Below are positions 52,804 to 62,500 of a stretch of 64,000 bases of DNA, in pieces. Origin of the DNA: Nevskiaceae bacterium (GTDB lineage Bacteria > Pseudomonadota > Gammaproteobacteria > Nevskiales > Nevskiaceae); the NCBI GenBank assembly GCA_004297005.1, contig SCVA01000039.1, forward strand, positions 62,001 through 126,000, written 5' to 3'. The translations under genes and the position numbers were made by a program. The first letter of the stretch is position 1. Each line of letters opens with the position of its first letter. The notes beneath the pieces were generated by a model. That model did no database searches. It was not told the origin of the DNA and saw nothing but the letters and a program-made list of their open reading frames with translations.

Positions 52804-54194
52804 GTCACCGACCGGGGAGTCAGGCGTACCGGCAGTCGGGTATACCCCCACATGCCGATGTCCTTGTCGGTGACCCGCTGTGGCGGATCCTCAGGCAGCA
52901 GTTCCACAGCCTGCAAACGCGGAACCAGTTCTGCCAGTGCCAGCCGCGCTTCTAGCCGCGCCAATTGGGCGCCGATGCACATGTGGATGCCGCGCCCGAA
53001 GGCTAGGTGCCGGCGGGCGTTGCCGCGCGCCGGATCGAACTGCTCGGGGCAGTCGAAGCGCGTTGCATCAAGGTTGGCGGCGCCCAGCATGAGGATTAGC
53101 TGAGCATTTTCCGGTAGATCAACGCCCGCTAGCCGTACCGGGCGGGTGGTGCGTCGCAGCGTCCGCTGTAGCGGAGCGTCCAGGCGCAGCAACTCTTCGA
53201 CATACGCCTCAATCCGTTCCGGATGATCCTGGAGTTCCCGCAGTCGCTCCGGTTCGGTGGAGAAGCGATGCACCGCGGCGCCGAGGGTGTTGGCGGTGGT
53301 CTCGTAGCCCGCGACCAGAATCTGCAGGGCGCTGCTCAGGATCTCGCCCAGGCGCAGCTCGCCGCGACGGTAGGGCGGTAGTAGGGCATCCACCACCTCG
53401 TCGCGCGGATTCCTCAGATGGTCATGGAGGATGCCCAGCACCTCCAACTGGAACTCCAGGATCAGCCGCGCCAACTCCGGGTGGTGGGGAAAGCCGGTGC
53501 GCGGATAGCCTGGCAGATCGGCCATCGGGTTCGGCAACTGGCTCAGTGCCTTGCGTTCGGCCGCCGGCAGCTGCCAGAGCAGGCGCAGCAATGGCGGAAG
53601 CGCGGTCAGCAGTCCCAGGGCTTGGCGCCAGCGCGCGACGAGGCCGCGCGGCACTGGTAGGCCCGGTCCGCCCAGGGGGATCACCAGGCGGATCGCAGCG
53701 TCGCCGTAGCGATGCAGGCGCGCCAGATCGGCCTCGCCCTCTGGAAAGCCGAACAAGCGGGCGATCACCGAGAGTGGGATCGGGTTCGCCCAGAGCGCCA
53801 TCAGGTCGCCTTGGCCGGCTGCCAGTAGTTCCGCCGTCCGGCGCCGCACCTGCGCTTCGATGTGCGGGGTCAACTGCGTCAGCGACTGATTGGTGAACAG
53901 GGACTGGATCGCTCCGCGCAAGCGCTTATGCGGCTCCGGCCGCATCGCCGACATGATATTGACCTCGTAGCCAGGGAATGGCTGACCGTCGTAGGTTTCC
54001 GGGTCCATCAGCACTTCCGACACGGTGTCGTAGCTACTGACCAGATAGAAGTTCGGATGCCCGGCAACCGGCTGTACCGGAGCGCGGTTCAAGGCCGCGT
54101 AGTGCGGATGCGGGCAGCGGCGAACTTCAGGGCTCAAGGGATCGAAGCCGCTCCCGATGCCGCTGATGTTCTCCGGACGTAGCTGTGCCTGCAC
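52800..54194 (-). CDS. Cytochrome P450
   Basis: A 464-residue soluble P450. The I-helix oxygen-binding motif AGYETTANT is near 301-309, the ExxR in EELLRLD near 345, and the heme-binding loop FGRGIHMCIG (Cys ligand near 418) is intact. It resembles the bacterial CYP families that hydroxylate steroids, terpenoids or fatty acids, and would need a ferredoxin/reductase encoded elsewhere. First gene of the operon 54194-46877, divergent from the PF10118 hydrolase. Confidence 0.93.
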   Translation of the reverse strand: MQAQLRPENISGIGSGFDPLSPEVRRCPHPHYAALNRAPVQPVAGHPNFYLVSSYDTVSEVLMDPETYDGQPFPGYEVNIMSAMRPEPHKRLRGAIQSLFTNQSLTQLTPHIEAQVRRRTAELLAAGQGDLMALWANPIPLSVIARLFGFPEGEADLARLHRYGDAAIRLVIPLGGPGLPVPRGLVARWRQALGLLTALPPLLRLLWQLPAAERKALSQLPNPMADLPGYPRTGFPHHPELARLILEFQLEVLGILHDHLRNPRDEVVDALLPPYRRGELRLGEILSSALQILVAGYETTANTLGAAVHRFSTEPERLRELQDHPERIEAYVEELLRLDAPLQRTLRRTTRPVRLAGVDLPENAQLILMLGAANLDATRFDCPEQFDPARGNARRHLAFGRGIHMCIGAQLARLEARLALAELVPRLQAVELLPEDPPQRVTDKDIGMWGYTRLPVRLTPRSVT

Positions 54195-54309
54195 CGTCCA
54201 CTCTCCTCGTAGTAATTATCTATAGTGACTAATTATTTATATATTACGGTCGCGATGACTGTCAACGCGGTTCCATACCGGAACCGGCCATCGTGAGGAG
54301 AGCGCCGCA
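54195..54309. promoter_or_regulatory. Divergent A+T-rich promoter/operator region
   Basis: The 115 bp between the P450 gene and the PF10118 gene contain an A+T block (54211-54246) in very GC-rich surroundings. It includes the palindrome TAGTGACTA (54223-54231) flanked by AATTA on the left and TAATTA on the right. A regulator site controlling both directions is likely; which regulator is unknown. Confidence 0.5.
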
Positions 54310-55182
54310 GTGAACCCAGAAACCACACTCGCTATCACGCCGCTGCGTCGCGACTTGCACTTTCCGTTGCCACCCGAATTTCTGCGTAGCTGGCATCCGT
54401 TGGGTGCCCACGTCAGCCTGTTCTTCGCGGCTCTGTCGATCTTTTTTCCCGATGGCGAGCGGATGTTCATTCATGCGGTCCGGTTGCAGCGCGAGCGCCT
54501 AAAGTCGCCAGAGCTGAAGCGGCAGGTCGCCGGTTTCGTCGGCCAGGAAGCGATCCACGGACGCGAGCACGAGGCGTACAACCAACTGCTGGAGGAGGCC
54601 GGTCTACCGGCGAGGGCTCTAGCTGCTACCGTTGCCACCCAGATGCGGCAGGTACGCGAGCGCCTCCGCCCGGCAGCTCAGTTGGCCCTCACCATCGCAC
54701 TGGAGCACTGGACGGCGATCATGGCCGACGTGTTGCTGCGAGACTCCCGTTTGCTGGCCGGAGCCCATCCCGAATACGCAGCGATCTGGCGCTGGCACGC
54801 ACTGGAGGAAACCGAGCACAAGGCGGTCGCTTTTGATGTCTACCGCGAGGTGTTTGGAAGCGGCGGGGCGGCGTATCGACTGCGCATCCTGGTGTATCTA
54901 CTGGTCAGCATCAGCTTCTGGAGTCGGGTGCTGTATTTCCATCTGCGGATGGTCATCGCCGACGGTCGTTTGCTGGACCTGTTCGGCTGGTGGCGCATGT
55001 TCCGCTTCCTTTGGCTGTCGCCGGGAATCCTGCGTCGGACGCTGCCGGCCTGGCTGAGCTATTTCCGGCCGGGGTTCCATCCCTGGCAACACGACAACCG
55101 GCACCTGCTCGCAGGCATCGGCAGTCTGAGCGATCGCTACGCCCGTGCGGACAGCGGCCTACCCATTGTCAACGCAACTTAG
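54310..55182 (+). CDS. PF10118-type metal-dependent hydrolase
   Basis: A 290-residue predicted metal-dependent hydrolase. GTG 54310 follows GAGGAGAG. The metal motif GQEAIHGREHEAYN (about 76-89) and a second histidine/glutamate cluster WHALEETEHKAVAFDVY (about 161-177) form the ferritin-like di-metal site of the family. Two hydrophobic helices near 195-240 suggest membrane association. Members are often found with lipid or steroid metabolism genes. It converges with the esterase gene, overlapping by 4 bases. Confidence 0.85.
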   Translation: MNPETTLAITPLRRDLHFPLPPEFLRSWHPLGAHVSLFFAALSIFFPDGERMFIHAVRLQRERLKSPELKRQVAGFVGQEAIHGREHEAYNQLLEEAGLPARALAATVATQMRQVRERLRPAAQLALTIALEHWTAIMADVLLRDSRLLAGAHPEYAAIWRWHALEETEHKAVAFDVYREVFGSGGAAYRLRILVYLLVSISFWSRVLYFHLRMVIADGRLLDLFGWWRMFRFLWLSPGILRRTLPAWLSYFRPGFHPWQHDNRHLLAGIGSLSDRYARADSGLPIVNAT

Positions 55183-56318
55183 CGCTTGGGATGCTCGCGC
55201 AGGAAGCGGAACATTTCTTCGGTCCAGTCCCGGGGCCAGGTGACATGGTTGAGAGTGCCCAGCAGGTATCCCGGCAGGTTCTGCACGTAGCCCAGCGGAT
55301 CCAGTAGGCCGGCCGGAACCCCGTTGGGGTCGGTGCCGCAGAGGGCGTCACACCGATCCGTCGCGAGCTTCTGGTTGTCGATGATCTGCCCCTGAAACGG
55401 CGTGCCCGCGGCGATCAGCCGCTGTTCGAGACGAAGGCCGTTGGGACAGATGCCGGCAATGTCGCAGGCGTTGTGCACGTGGTAGATCGGCACGCCGGGG
55501 TTGAACAGTTGCAGCTCGGTGTCGTCCTTGGGCGTGGCGGCGACTGGCGTCTGCGCACAGGGGTCGTCGAAGGCCGCCAGGGGATCGGGCGCGGTGTAAA
55601 GCGCGGCGGCGGCTACCTGGGGACGATTCAGGCTGTAGAGCAGCCCCATCGCCGAGCCGTTGGACCAGCCCATCACATAGATTCGTCGCTCGTCGACCAG
55701 GCCGCTGGCCAGGACCTTCTGCAGATAGTGGTCGATGGTCGCCGCATCGACATTCTGAGGATAGTCCTCGCCGTTGACGCGGCGCGACTCCACCCCCGGC
55801 TGCAGCTGCCGGTACCAGTTGTCCCAGCCGGGTCCCAGGAAGTTGTCCGGGAATGGGTAATAGCGGGCCGTGACGCGGCCATAGGGTGCCAGCAGCAGGA
55901 AACCCGGTCGCTGCGGGTCGCCGCTCAGGTCGGCCGTGTCCAGCTGCGAACGGATGTTGGAAAGCGCCAGCGTGATGTCCACGCCAACCAGCGAGGGGTG
56001 CAGATAGATCACCAGGGGCAGCTTGTGGTCAGTCGAGGCCGCCTCCGGCTGATACAGGCAGGCCTGGCGCGGGTTGCCTTCGGCATCGGTCCAGTTTTCC
56101 AGGCCGCGGCCACCGCCGCCCGTGCAACTGGCTGCGAACAGGGTATCGAGCAGGGGCTCGACCCGGCGTGGCGGATCGCCGAACGGCGTGCAGGCTTTGC
56201 GGGTAACGGCGATCTCGGCAGGCGGGGGGCTGTCGCCGCCGCCTTCGCAGCCAGCGACAAAGCCAAGCATCAGTGTGCTGAGCAGCAAGGCTGGCGCCAG
56301 CCTGGGGACGGTCTGCAT
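55179..56318 (-). CDS. Alpha/beta-hydrolase (PHB-depolymerase/esterase-like) lipoprotein
   Basis: A 379-residue exported hydrolase. ATG 56318 follows GGAAGGAGAAG and gives a lipoprotein signal (LGFVAGCEGG). The nucleophile elbow GWSNGSAM (GxSxG) is near residue 213, preceded by the oxyanion strand LPLVIYLHPS. The catalytic histidine is probably in TLNHVTWP near the end. Many cysteines suggest disulfides. It resembles extracellular polyhydroxyalkanoate depolymerase/feruloyl-esterase-like enzymes, and probably frees an ester-linked substrate outside the cell. Confidence 0.82.
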   Translation of the reverse strand: MQTVPRLAPALLLSTLMLGFVAGCEGGGDSPPPAEIAVTRKACTPFGDPPRRVEPLLDTLFAASCTGGGGRGLENWTDAEGNPRQACLYQPEAASTDHKLPLVIYLHPSLVGVDITLALSNIRSQLDTADLSGDPQRPGFLLLAPYGRVTARYYPFPDNFLGPGWDNWYRQLQPGVESRRVNGEDYPQNVDAATIDHYLQKVLASGLVDERRIYVMGWSNGSAMGLLYSLNRPQVAAAALYTAPDPLAAFDDPCAQTPVAATPKDDTELQLFNPGVPIYHVHNACDIAGICPNGLRLEQRLIAAGTPFQGQIIDNQKLATDRCDALCGTDPNGVPAGLLDPLGYVQNLPGYLLGTLNHVTWPRDWTEEMFRFLREHPKR

Positions 56319-56549
56319 GGCTTCTCCTTCCATGAGTTCTGTTTTGTGCCGACGTCCAGGTCGGCCGGGCCTCGATCGGACCCGCGTTGCCGCAGTGTAG
56401 AAATGGAAGCTCCGGGTCGGAGGGCCTTTTTTGTTACACCCTGTAACCGGGGTCGAATTGGGCGGAGTCGGTGGCGACGCCGCAGGCAGGGCTGCGTTCG
56501 CGGGCAGGCATCGGACAGCGGTCCGCGTTCGATGGCTGGCCACAGCCGC

Positions 56550-58154
56550 TTACTCCGGCGGCGAAGCCAGGCTCAGCTCGTGCAGCAGGCCATCGAAGCC
56601 GGGGTAGTAGTAGCGGCCGCGAAAGCCCGGCGTGACGATGTTTCCCGGTGCCGGCAACAGGGATAGCGGGCCGGAACTGGCGCTCTCGGTGCCGCTGAGC
56701 AAATCGAGCCAGAGCACCCGGTCCTGAGCGAGTCCGGTCAGCGGATCGCCGGTCACCGGGCCGAGCTGCAACTGGTCCGGGATCACGATCTGGCGCTGCT
56801 CTGGCGGGCCGACCAAAGCACTGTAGGCAATCGACAGCGAGGGCCGCCGCCAGAGCACCTGGAAGCCGCGGTCGGGGTCGAACCTCACCGCCGCCAGTTG
56901 CAGGGCGAAGGTGTCGAGCGCCACCACCACCTGGTTGTCGGCATCGACCGCCGGCTTGCTGAGCACGAAGCTGGGGCCGAGCGGCACGCCGGAAACCAGT
57001 TCGAAGGGCTCGCTGCGCCACACTCGGCTGGCGTCGCCGGTATGCACCGCGATCAGCGAGCCTGAACGCACGTAGCCGGTGTTCTGCAGGATCACCCAGT
57101 CGCCGATGAAGGACGCCGCCGCCGCCGGACCCTGGGCCGGCTCGGTATAGGACACCGGACCCCAGCTTGTGTCGGGTGTGACCACGCCGTCGCGGTAGAC
57201 GTAACGGAACAGGGTGGTGGCACCCGGGATGTAGAGATGGCTGTAGCCGTCCTGGGCGCGCACTGTCACCCGGCCCGCCATCGGCTCCGGCAGCTCCAGG
57301 GCGGCCACGATGTCCAGCGCCTCGGGATCGAGCACCACCAGTTGCGAGGGCTTGGTGTTGAGCAGCAGATGGCAGGCCAGGCCGCCGAACAACTGGGCGC
57401 CGGCCAGCAGGGGCGCGAGGCTGCCCAGCCGGTTGTAGGGGACGAACTGGTTGACCAGGCTGGTCGGGCAGAGCGGCGGCGACTCCATGTTCTTGGTCAC
57501 CAGCCGGCCGTCCGGCAGCACGTCGAAGCCGTTGTAGACGGCGCCGGCCGGATTCTCCGGCAGCTCGCGCTCGGCGAGCACGGCGCCGTCGGCGGGGTCG
57601 AGCTTGTAGAAGCGGTTGCCGTAGACCGCATAGAGAAAGCCGTTGCCGTGGGCGGTGACCATGCCCGGCCAGCTCCATTGCGTGGCCGGCTCGTTGTCGT
57701 ACAACGGCGTGCGCCAGCGCTGCTCCAGAGTCTCGGCGTCGAGCATGGCGACGTAGCCGCCATCGGGTTCGCCGGCGCGCGAGCCGAAGCCATGCAGGAT
57801 CAGCTCGCCGCGTTCGCGGGTCTGGGCGTTGAATGGGGTGGCGTAGTTGTCCGGGGCGATGCGCTCGCCGATCACCGGTGCCTCTCCACCCGTCATTTCC
57901 TGCAGGGCGCAGGCATTGGCGAACAGGTTGCTGCGCTCGATGTCGTGGTGCTCGAAGGGCGCGACCGAGCGATACAAGGGGCTTGTGTCGGGGCCGGTTT
58001 CCAGGCGCGCGGAGCGCGGGCAGGGGTCTGAAGCATCCAGCAGGCGGGCCTCGCCGGGAAGCGGCTCCGGCGGGCCAGCGGCCCGGTCGCCGCAGCCGCC
58101 GGTCAACAGCAGCGCCAGCGCGACCGCGGAGGCCGGCGACTTTCGGCGACGCAT
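56550..58154 (-). CDS. Quinoprotein-like beta-propeller lipoprotein (family C, member 1)
   Basis: A 534-residue lipoprotein (MRRRKSPASAVALALLLTGGCG). ATG 58154 lies 5 bases after the stop of the gene upstream. Repeated segments AMLDAETLEQRWRTPLY, YKLDPADGAVLAERELP, VVLDPEALDIVAALELP and VDADNQVVVALDTF are typical of PQQ/quinoprotein-like propeller blades. No calcium/PQQ-binding residues are evident, so it may be structural. A paralog is encoded at 63306-64000: both have GPPEQRQ/GPPEQRL, VDADNQ and RFDPDRGFQ/DFDPEQGFR. Confidence 0.8.
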   Translation of the reverse strand: MRRRKSPASAVALALLLTGGCGDRAAGPPEPLPGEARLLDASDPCPRSARLETGPDTSPLYRSVAPFEHHDIERSNLFANACALQEMTGGEAPVIGERIAPDNYATPFNAQTRERGELILHGFGSRAGEPDGGYVAMLDAETLEQRWRTPLYDNEPATQWSWPGMVTAHGNGFLYAVYGNRFYKLDPADGAVLAERELPENPAGAVYNGFDVLPDGRLVTKNMESPPLCPTSLVNQFVPYNRLGSLAPLLAGAQLFGGLACHLLLNTKPSQLVVLDPEALDIVAALELPEPMAGRVTVRAQDGYSHLYIPGATTLFRYVYRDGVVTPDTSWGPVSYTEPAQGPAAAASFIGDWVILQNTGYVRSGSLIAVHTGDASRVWRSEPFELVSGVPLGPSFVLSKPAVDADNQVVVALDTFALQLAAVRFDPDRGFQVLWRRPSLSIAYSALVGPPEQRQIVIPDQLQLGPVTGDPLTGLAQDRVLWLDLLSGTESASSGPLSLLPAPGNIVTPGFRGRYYYPGFDGLLHELSLASPPE

Positions 58155-58159
58155 CCTGC

Positions 58160-59500
58160 TCAGCTTGCGCCGCAGCCCAGGGCTTCCACTCCGGCGCGGT
58201 CGCGGTATTCGATGCTGGGCAGGTACTCGCCCATCACCGCCGCCTCGCTGCCCGGCGTCTCCACCTTCTGGACCGAGTGCGGAAACTCGGTGGCGGCCAG
58301 CAGGTTGCGCAGCAGCAGTTGGCCGTCCTCGAGGTTGCCGAAGCCGTCGCCGTTCGGCGACCACTCCAGCCAGGCGTAGCCGCATTCCGGGCGGGCATTG
58401 GCCGGGCGGTCCTGGGGACTGCTGAGCACGATGGTGTAGCGACGCTCTTCGTCGAGCGGTAGCTGCTCGTCGTACAGGCAGCCCTGTGGCTCCACCCGCT
58501 GGGTGTAGGCCTCGTAGCTGCAGATCGACCAGTAGCGCAGCTCGCCGGCTTCGGCCAGTGCCTCGCCGCTGGCCGTGTGCGGGGTCAGAGGCAATTTTCC
58601 GCGCAGCAGCACCACCGGCCCGAACACGCGGCTGACGAAGCTGTAGACGTAGCTGTTGTCGAGATTGTTGTAGATGCCGCCGTTGGCCTCCGGCTGGCCG
58701 CCGCAAAACTGCAGGTAAGCGCAGAGCCCGAAAGCGGTGGAATTGAAGAACTTGAACCATTGCGGCGGATCGAGGGCTGGAAACCCTTCGGCGCGGAAGG
58801 CCTGCTCGCGCAGCAGCGCATAGGTCGACTCCGGTAGCACGGTGGTCGAGCTTGGCATGACCTCGCCCTTGGACTGCAGCGCCGTGCAGGCCGCTTCGCC
58901 GGCCAGCGGTTCGCCGCCGGCGGGAAGCAGGGTCACCGAGGGCAGCGGCACGCCGCCGGTGTCGCCCTGATCCTGATCCGGCACGTACAGCCGGTACAGC
59001 ATCTGCACGCGGCCGTCCTCGGCCCGGCTCAGATAGAGCGTGTTGGGACTGCGCTGGGCGGCATCGGCAGGGGGGGGCTCGGGGACGGCTAGCAGACGGT
59101 AGCCTCGGGCTGTGATCTGGCGGTCCGCGCCGGGAAGGAAGGGGTTGACGGCTCCCGGCTCGGCGAGGATGCGGCTGTCGTTGAGGGCGTCGGTGGCCTC
59201 GCCGGCGGCGTTGTAGGCGTTGAACGACAGGTAGCGGCCGTGGGCGAAGTCACCACCGATTTCGATCTGGGCGCCCTCCGGCAGGACGAAGTCGGCGCTC
59301 CAGTACAGCGCGGCGGTGTCGAGCAGGCCGAAGTTGGTTTCCGGGTTTTCCTGTACGTAGGGGCCGGCCCAGAAACAGGTCGATTTCGCTAGCGCCGGGT
59401 CGCCGCCCCCCACCGGCGAGGTCGGGTCGGGGTCGGACGCGCCGCCGCAGGCGACCAGGGTACAGATCAGGATCAGGATAGCCGGGGTGCGGATCATCAT
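58160..59500 (-). CDS. Lipoprotein of a paralogous family (family B, member 2)
   Basis: A 446-residue lipoprotein (lipobox CTLVACGG). ATG 59500 or 59497; the gap to the fusion gene upstream is 2 bases, so they are coupled. It shares with the protein at 51367-52803 the motifs RYLSFNAY, RLLAVPEPPP, NTLYLS, NNLDNSYVYSFVSR, VVLLRGKLP, LRYWSICSYE, TQRVEPQGCLYDEQLPLD and VMGEYLPSIEYRDRA. Six or more cysteines are present. The family is not one I recognise. Presence beside a DUF1302 barrel in both cases suggests a common envelope role. Confidence 0.75.
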   Translation of the reverse strand: MMIRTPAILILICTLVACGGASDPDPTSPVGGGDPALAKSTCFWAGPYVQENPETNFGLLDTAALYWSADFVLPEGAQIEIGGDFAHGRYLSFNAYNAAGEATDALNDSRILAEPGAVNPFLPGADRQITARGYRLLAVPEPPPADAAQRSPNTLYLSRAEDGRVQMLYRLYVPDQDQGDTGGVPLPSVTLLPAGGEPLAGEAACTALQSKGEVMPSSTTVLPESTYALLREQAFRAEGFPALDPPQWFKFFNSTAFGLCAYLQFCGGQPEANGGIYNNLDNSYVYSFVSRVFGPVVLLRGKLPLTPHTASGEALAEAGELRYWSICSYEAYTQRVEPQGCLYDEQLPLDEERRYTIVLSSPQDRPANARPECGYAWLEWSPNGDGFGNLEDGQLLLRNLLAATEFPHSVQKVETPGSEAAVMGEYLPSIEYRDRAGVEALGCGAS

Positions 59501-59502
59501 GT

Positions 59503-62500
59503 TCAGAATTCCAGGATGAAGGCGAGGCTGGCGCTGTCACGGTCCACCAACAGATTGCGGTCGTCGGCGCCGAAGTAGGCGTTGTAGCCGAGCTGCAGCT
59601 TGGCGCTGCGGCTGAGTTCCACGTCCATCAGCAGCCAGGCGTTCATTCGGCCTTCAATAAAGTTCTGCATGGGGAACGGCGAGGTGCCCTGCAGGTCGTG
59701 CTGCCAGAGCAGGGTCGGATGGACGTTGAAGCGTCCGAACACCTGCGAGTAACTGGGGCGGATCAGCAAGCGGTAGCCGTAGGAGGTCTGCGAGGCGAAA
59801 CCGTCGGTCTGCTGCGTGGGAGTGATGCGGGTCGGGTCGGCCTCGCCGTTGGGATCGCCGGTGCCGTCGGCGCCGGCGCTGGGATGGGTGTTGTCGCCGC
59901 CGCCTTCGAAGCGGAGTTGTTCCGGCCTCGGCATGCCGAACACGTAAGTCAGCCCCGCTTCGGCCAGAAAGGCGATCTGGTCGGCGCCGATCGGGTTATC
60001 GCGGAACACCTTGAGGCCGTTGAGCGTCAGGTGGGCGACGTCGAGGCGCTCGTAGCCGAGCACCAGTTGTCCCGGCTGCACCGTCTCGCCCCGGTATACC
60101 GAGAGGTAGTCGGGGACCGCGTGGCGGGCCGAGGGCAGGGTGACGCCAGGGATCAGGCCGCTGGTGAGGCCGGCGATCAGCTCGGTGACCTGGGCGAGCG
60201 CGTCACCCGCCAGCGGCACCTGCTCGACCAGATCGGTGAGGGTGCTGACTCCGATGTGGATGTCCTGCTGCGGAAAGGCCGGCTGCAGGGTCGAATAGGC
60301 GACATCGACGATCTGCACCTGCACCGGCAACCGGTGGTGATAGGCCAGCTCGCCAGCCATCGCCCAGGTACCGACGTTGGTGTTGAAGCTGAAGCCGCTC
60401 ATGTTCAGGTCCTCGGGGTAGTCGAGGAAGAAGCTGGCGGTGTCGATGGGCAGCGGTTCCAGTCCCTCGCCGGGGACCAGCGGGTCGAGGCTGCCGGAGA
60501 AGCCGCGACAAGCCGCCAGCGCCTGGATCACGTCGGGCGAGTCGTAGGCGCAGGAGCGGTCGGCGGCATAGCCGGCGAAATAGGGCAGTCGGCTGTTGTA
60601 GTGCAGGTAGTAGAAGCCCAGCTCGGTGCCGTTGTTGAGCCAGTCGGCGTAGTAGCCGAACTTCACCCCGATCTCGTCCTTGCTCTCGGGATATCCGTAG
60701 CTCTCGTCGTAGACCTTCACGGTGGCCGAGGTGGTGGTGGCCAGCGAGGCCGGGAAAGCCAGGCGGTTCTGCCCTTCCGGGTCCTCCACGAAGCCGCCGA
60801 GGGTGAAGATGGCTTGCTCGCCGCCGCCGGCGACGTCGCTGGTGGACATGAAGCTGCCGGGCGGATCGACCACCACCGGCTCCCAGCCGAGCATGTACAC
60901 CACTTCCATCGACAGGCCCTCGGCGAGGTCGGTGCTGAGCAGCACCGAGGGCACCGGGATCGGCAGTTCCGAGAGCTGGAAGCCGGGCATGCGGGCGACC
61001 GTGGCGTCCGGAGGATTGATCTGGTTGAGGGTGCTGAACAGGAAGGTGTTGGCCTCGCCCCAGCGGATGTTCTGGGCGCCGACGCTGACACTGAGCTGTC
61101 GGCTGTCGCCAAGCGGGATTGGTCCGGAGACGAACAGCTCGCGCGCCTTCAGGCTGAGCGCGAAGTCGTCGGTGTAGCGGTGCGGTCGTGCGGTGCGGGC
61201 GGGCTGGAACAGAGTGTTGGGATGTCGCTCGTCGAAGTCCGCGTTGACCGAGTCGTAGATGCCGATGGCACTGGCCTTGAACAGCCACTCGCCCCAGGTG
61301 AGACTGAGTTGCGGCACCAGCTTGTTGCTGGCGTAGACGACGTCGCCCTGGTCGTAGTTGAGGTTGCCATCGTCGCCGTTGAGGATGAAGAAGCCGCCCT
61401 CCGCCGCCAGCAGACGTTCGTTCGGCGCGGTACTGCCGGTGAAGGAGATGCAGTCGTCCGGGCAGAGGTTCTGCTGGCCCTCGATGTTGGTCTTGCCGAT
61501 GAACTGCCGGGCCGGCTCCTCGGTGCGGACGGACAGACCGGACGACAGCGAAATCTTCGCCTGACCGTTCACTGGACCGAGCTGGAAATCGAAGGCGGCC
61601 GCCGGCGCGGCGGAGAGCAGCAGCAGGGGGGGCAGCAGGCTCGCCAGGCGTCGACGCAACAGCGCAACCAAAACCAGCAGCAGGACGGAAGAAAAGGCCC
61701 CAGCGCCACTGGCACCGGGGAGTCCGGGAACCAGGGCAGGAGGCTGCCCCGATTCCGATGAAGCGTCGGCCAGGCCATGAGCGCCGGCCTTGGCGTCCCA
61801 GTCGGCGTAGCCGGCCAGCCCGCCGTGACCGGGCAGCGGAAGCCAGCCGTATTCGGCCGCCAGATCGGAAAAGCCGGCGATGCGCTCGGCGGCGGCCGGC
61901 TGTTCCAGCACGGTCACCATCCGCGCCACGGCGTCGGCGGGCAGTGCCCGCGCCGGCAGGCGGTAGAACTGGGCGAAGGCGAGCAGCTCCTCGGCGGCGA
62001 CTCGCAGGCCGGCCTCGGTGGTGCGGTCTGCCTCGGCGATCTCGTCCTGCTCCATGCCGACCTCCCAGACATGGCGGTTGGCATGCGACATCTGGTCGCA
62101 CTCGGCGGTGCTGAATTCGTAGAAGAACTCGGCGTCGACCAGCGGTTCGGCGCCGACGAAGATTCCGACCAGGTCGGCCGGGTCCTGGCTTTGCAGGAAC
62201 AGATAGCCCGGCCCCATCAGCGGATTCGACAGGATCGGCGCGGCATCCAGCGGACGCGGTCCTTCGAGGCGCGAAGCCAGGTTGCAGCGGTGGTGCGAGA
62301 CCCGGTCCTGCACCGCATGCAGGTAGATGCCCATGCGTGCCATCGCGGCCTGCTCCGGCGGCAGGTAACTGTCCAGTGCACTGGCAGGGGTGATCTCGCC
62401 GCTCACCGGATCGGTGACCACGCCCTGCTCGCCCAGCGGCGAGATCCAGTCGGCATAGCCGGCCAGGCCCAGCTCGGTGATGAAGGGGATGCGGCCGAGC

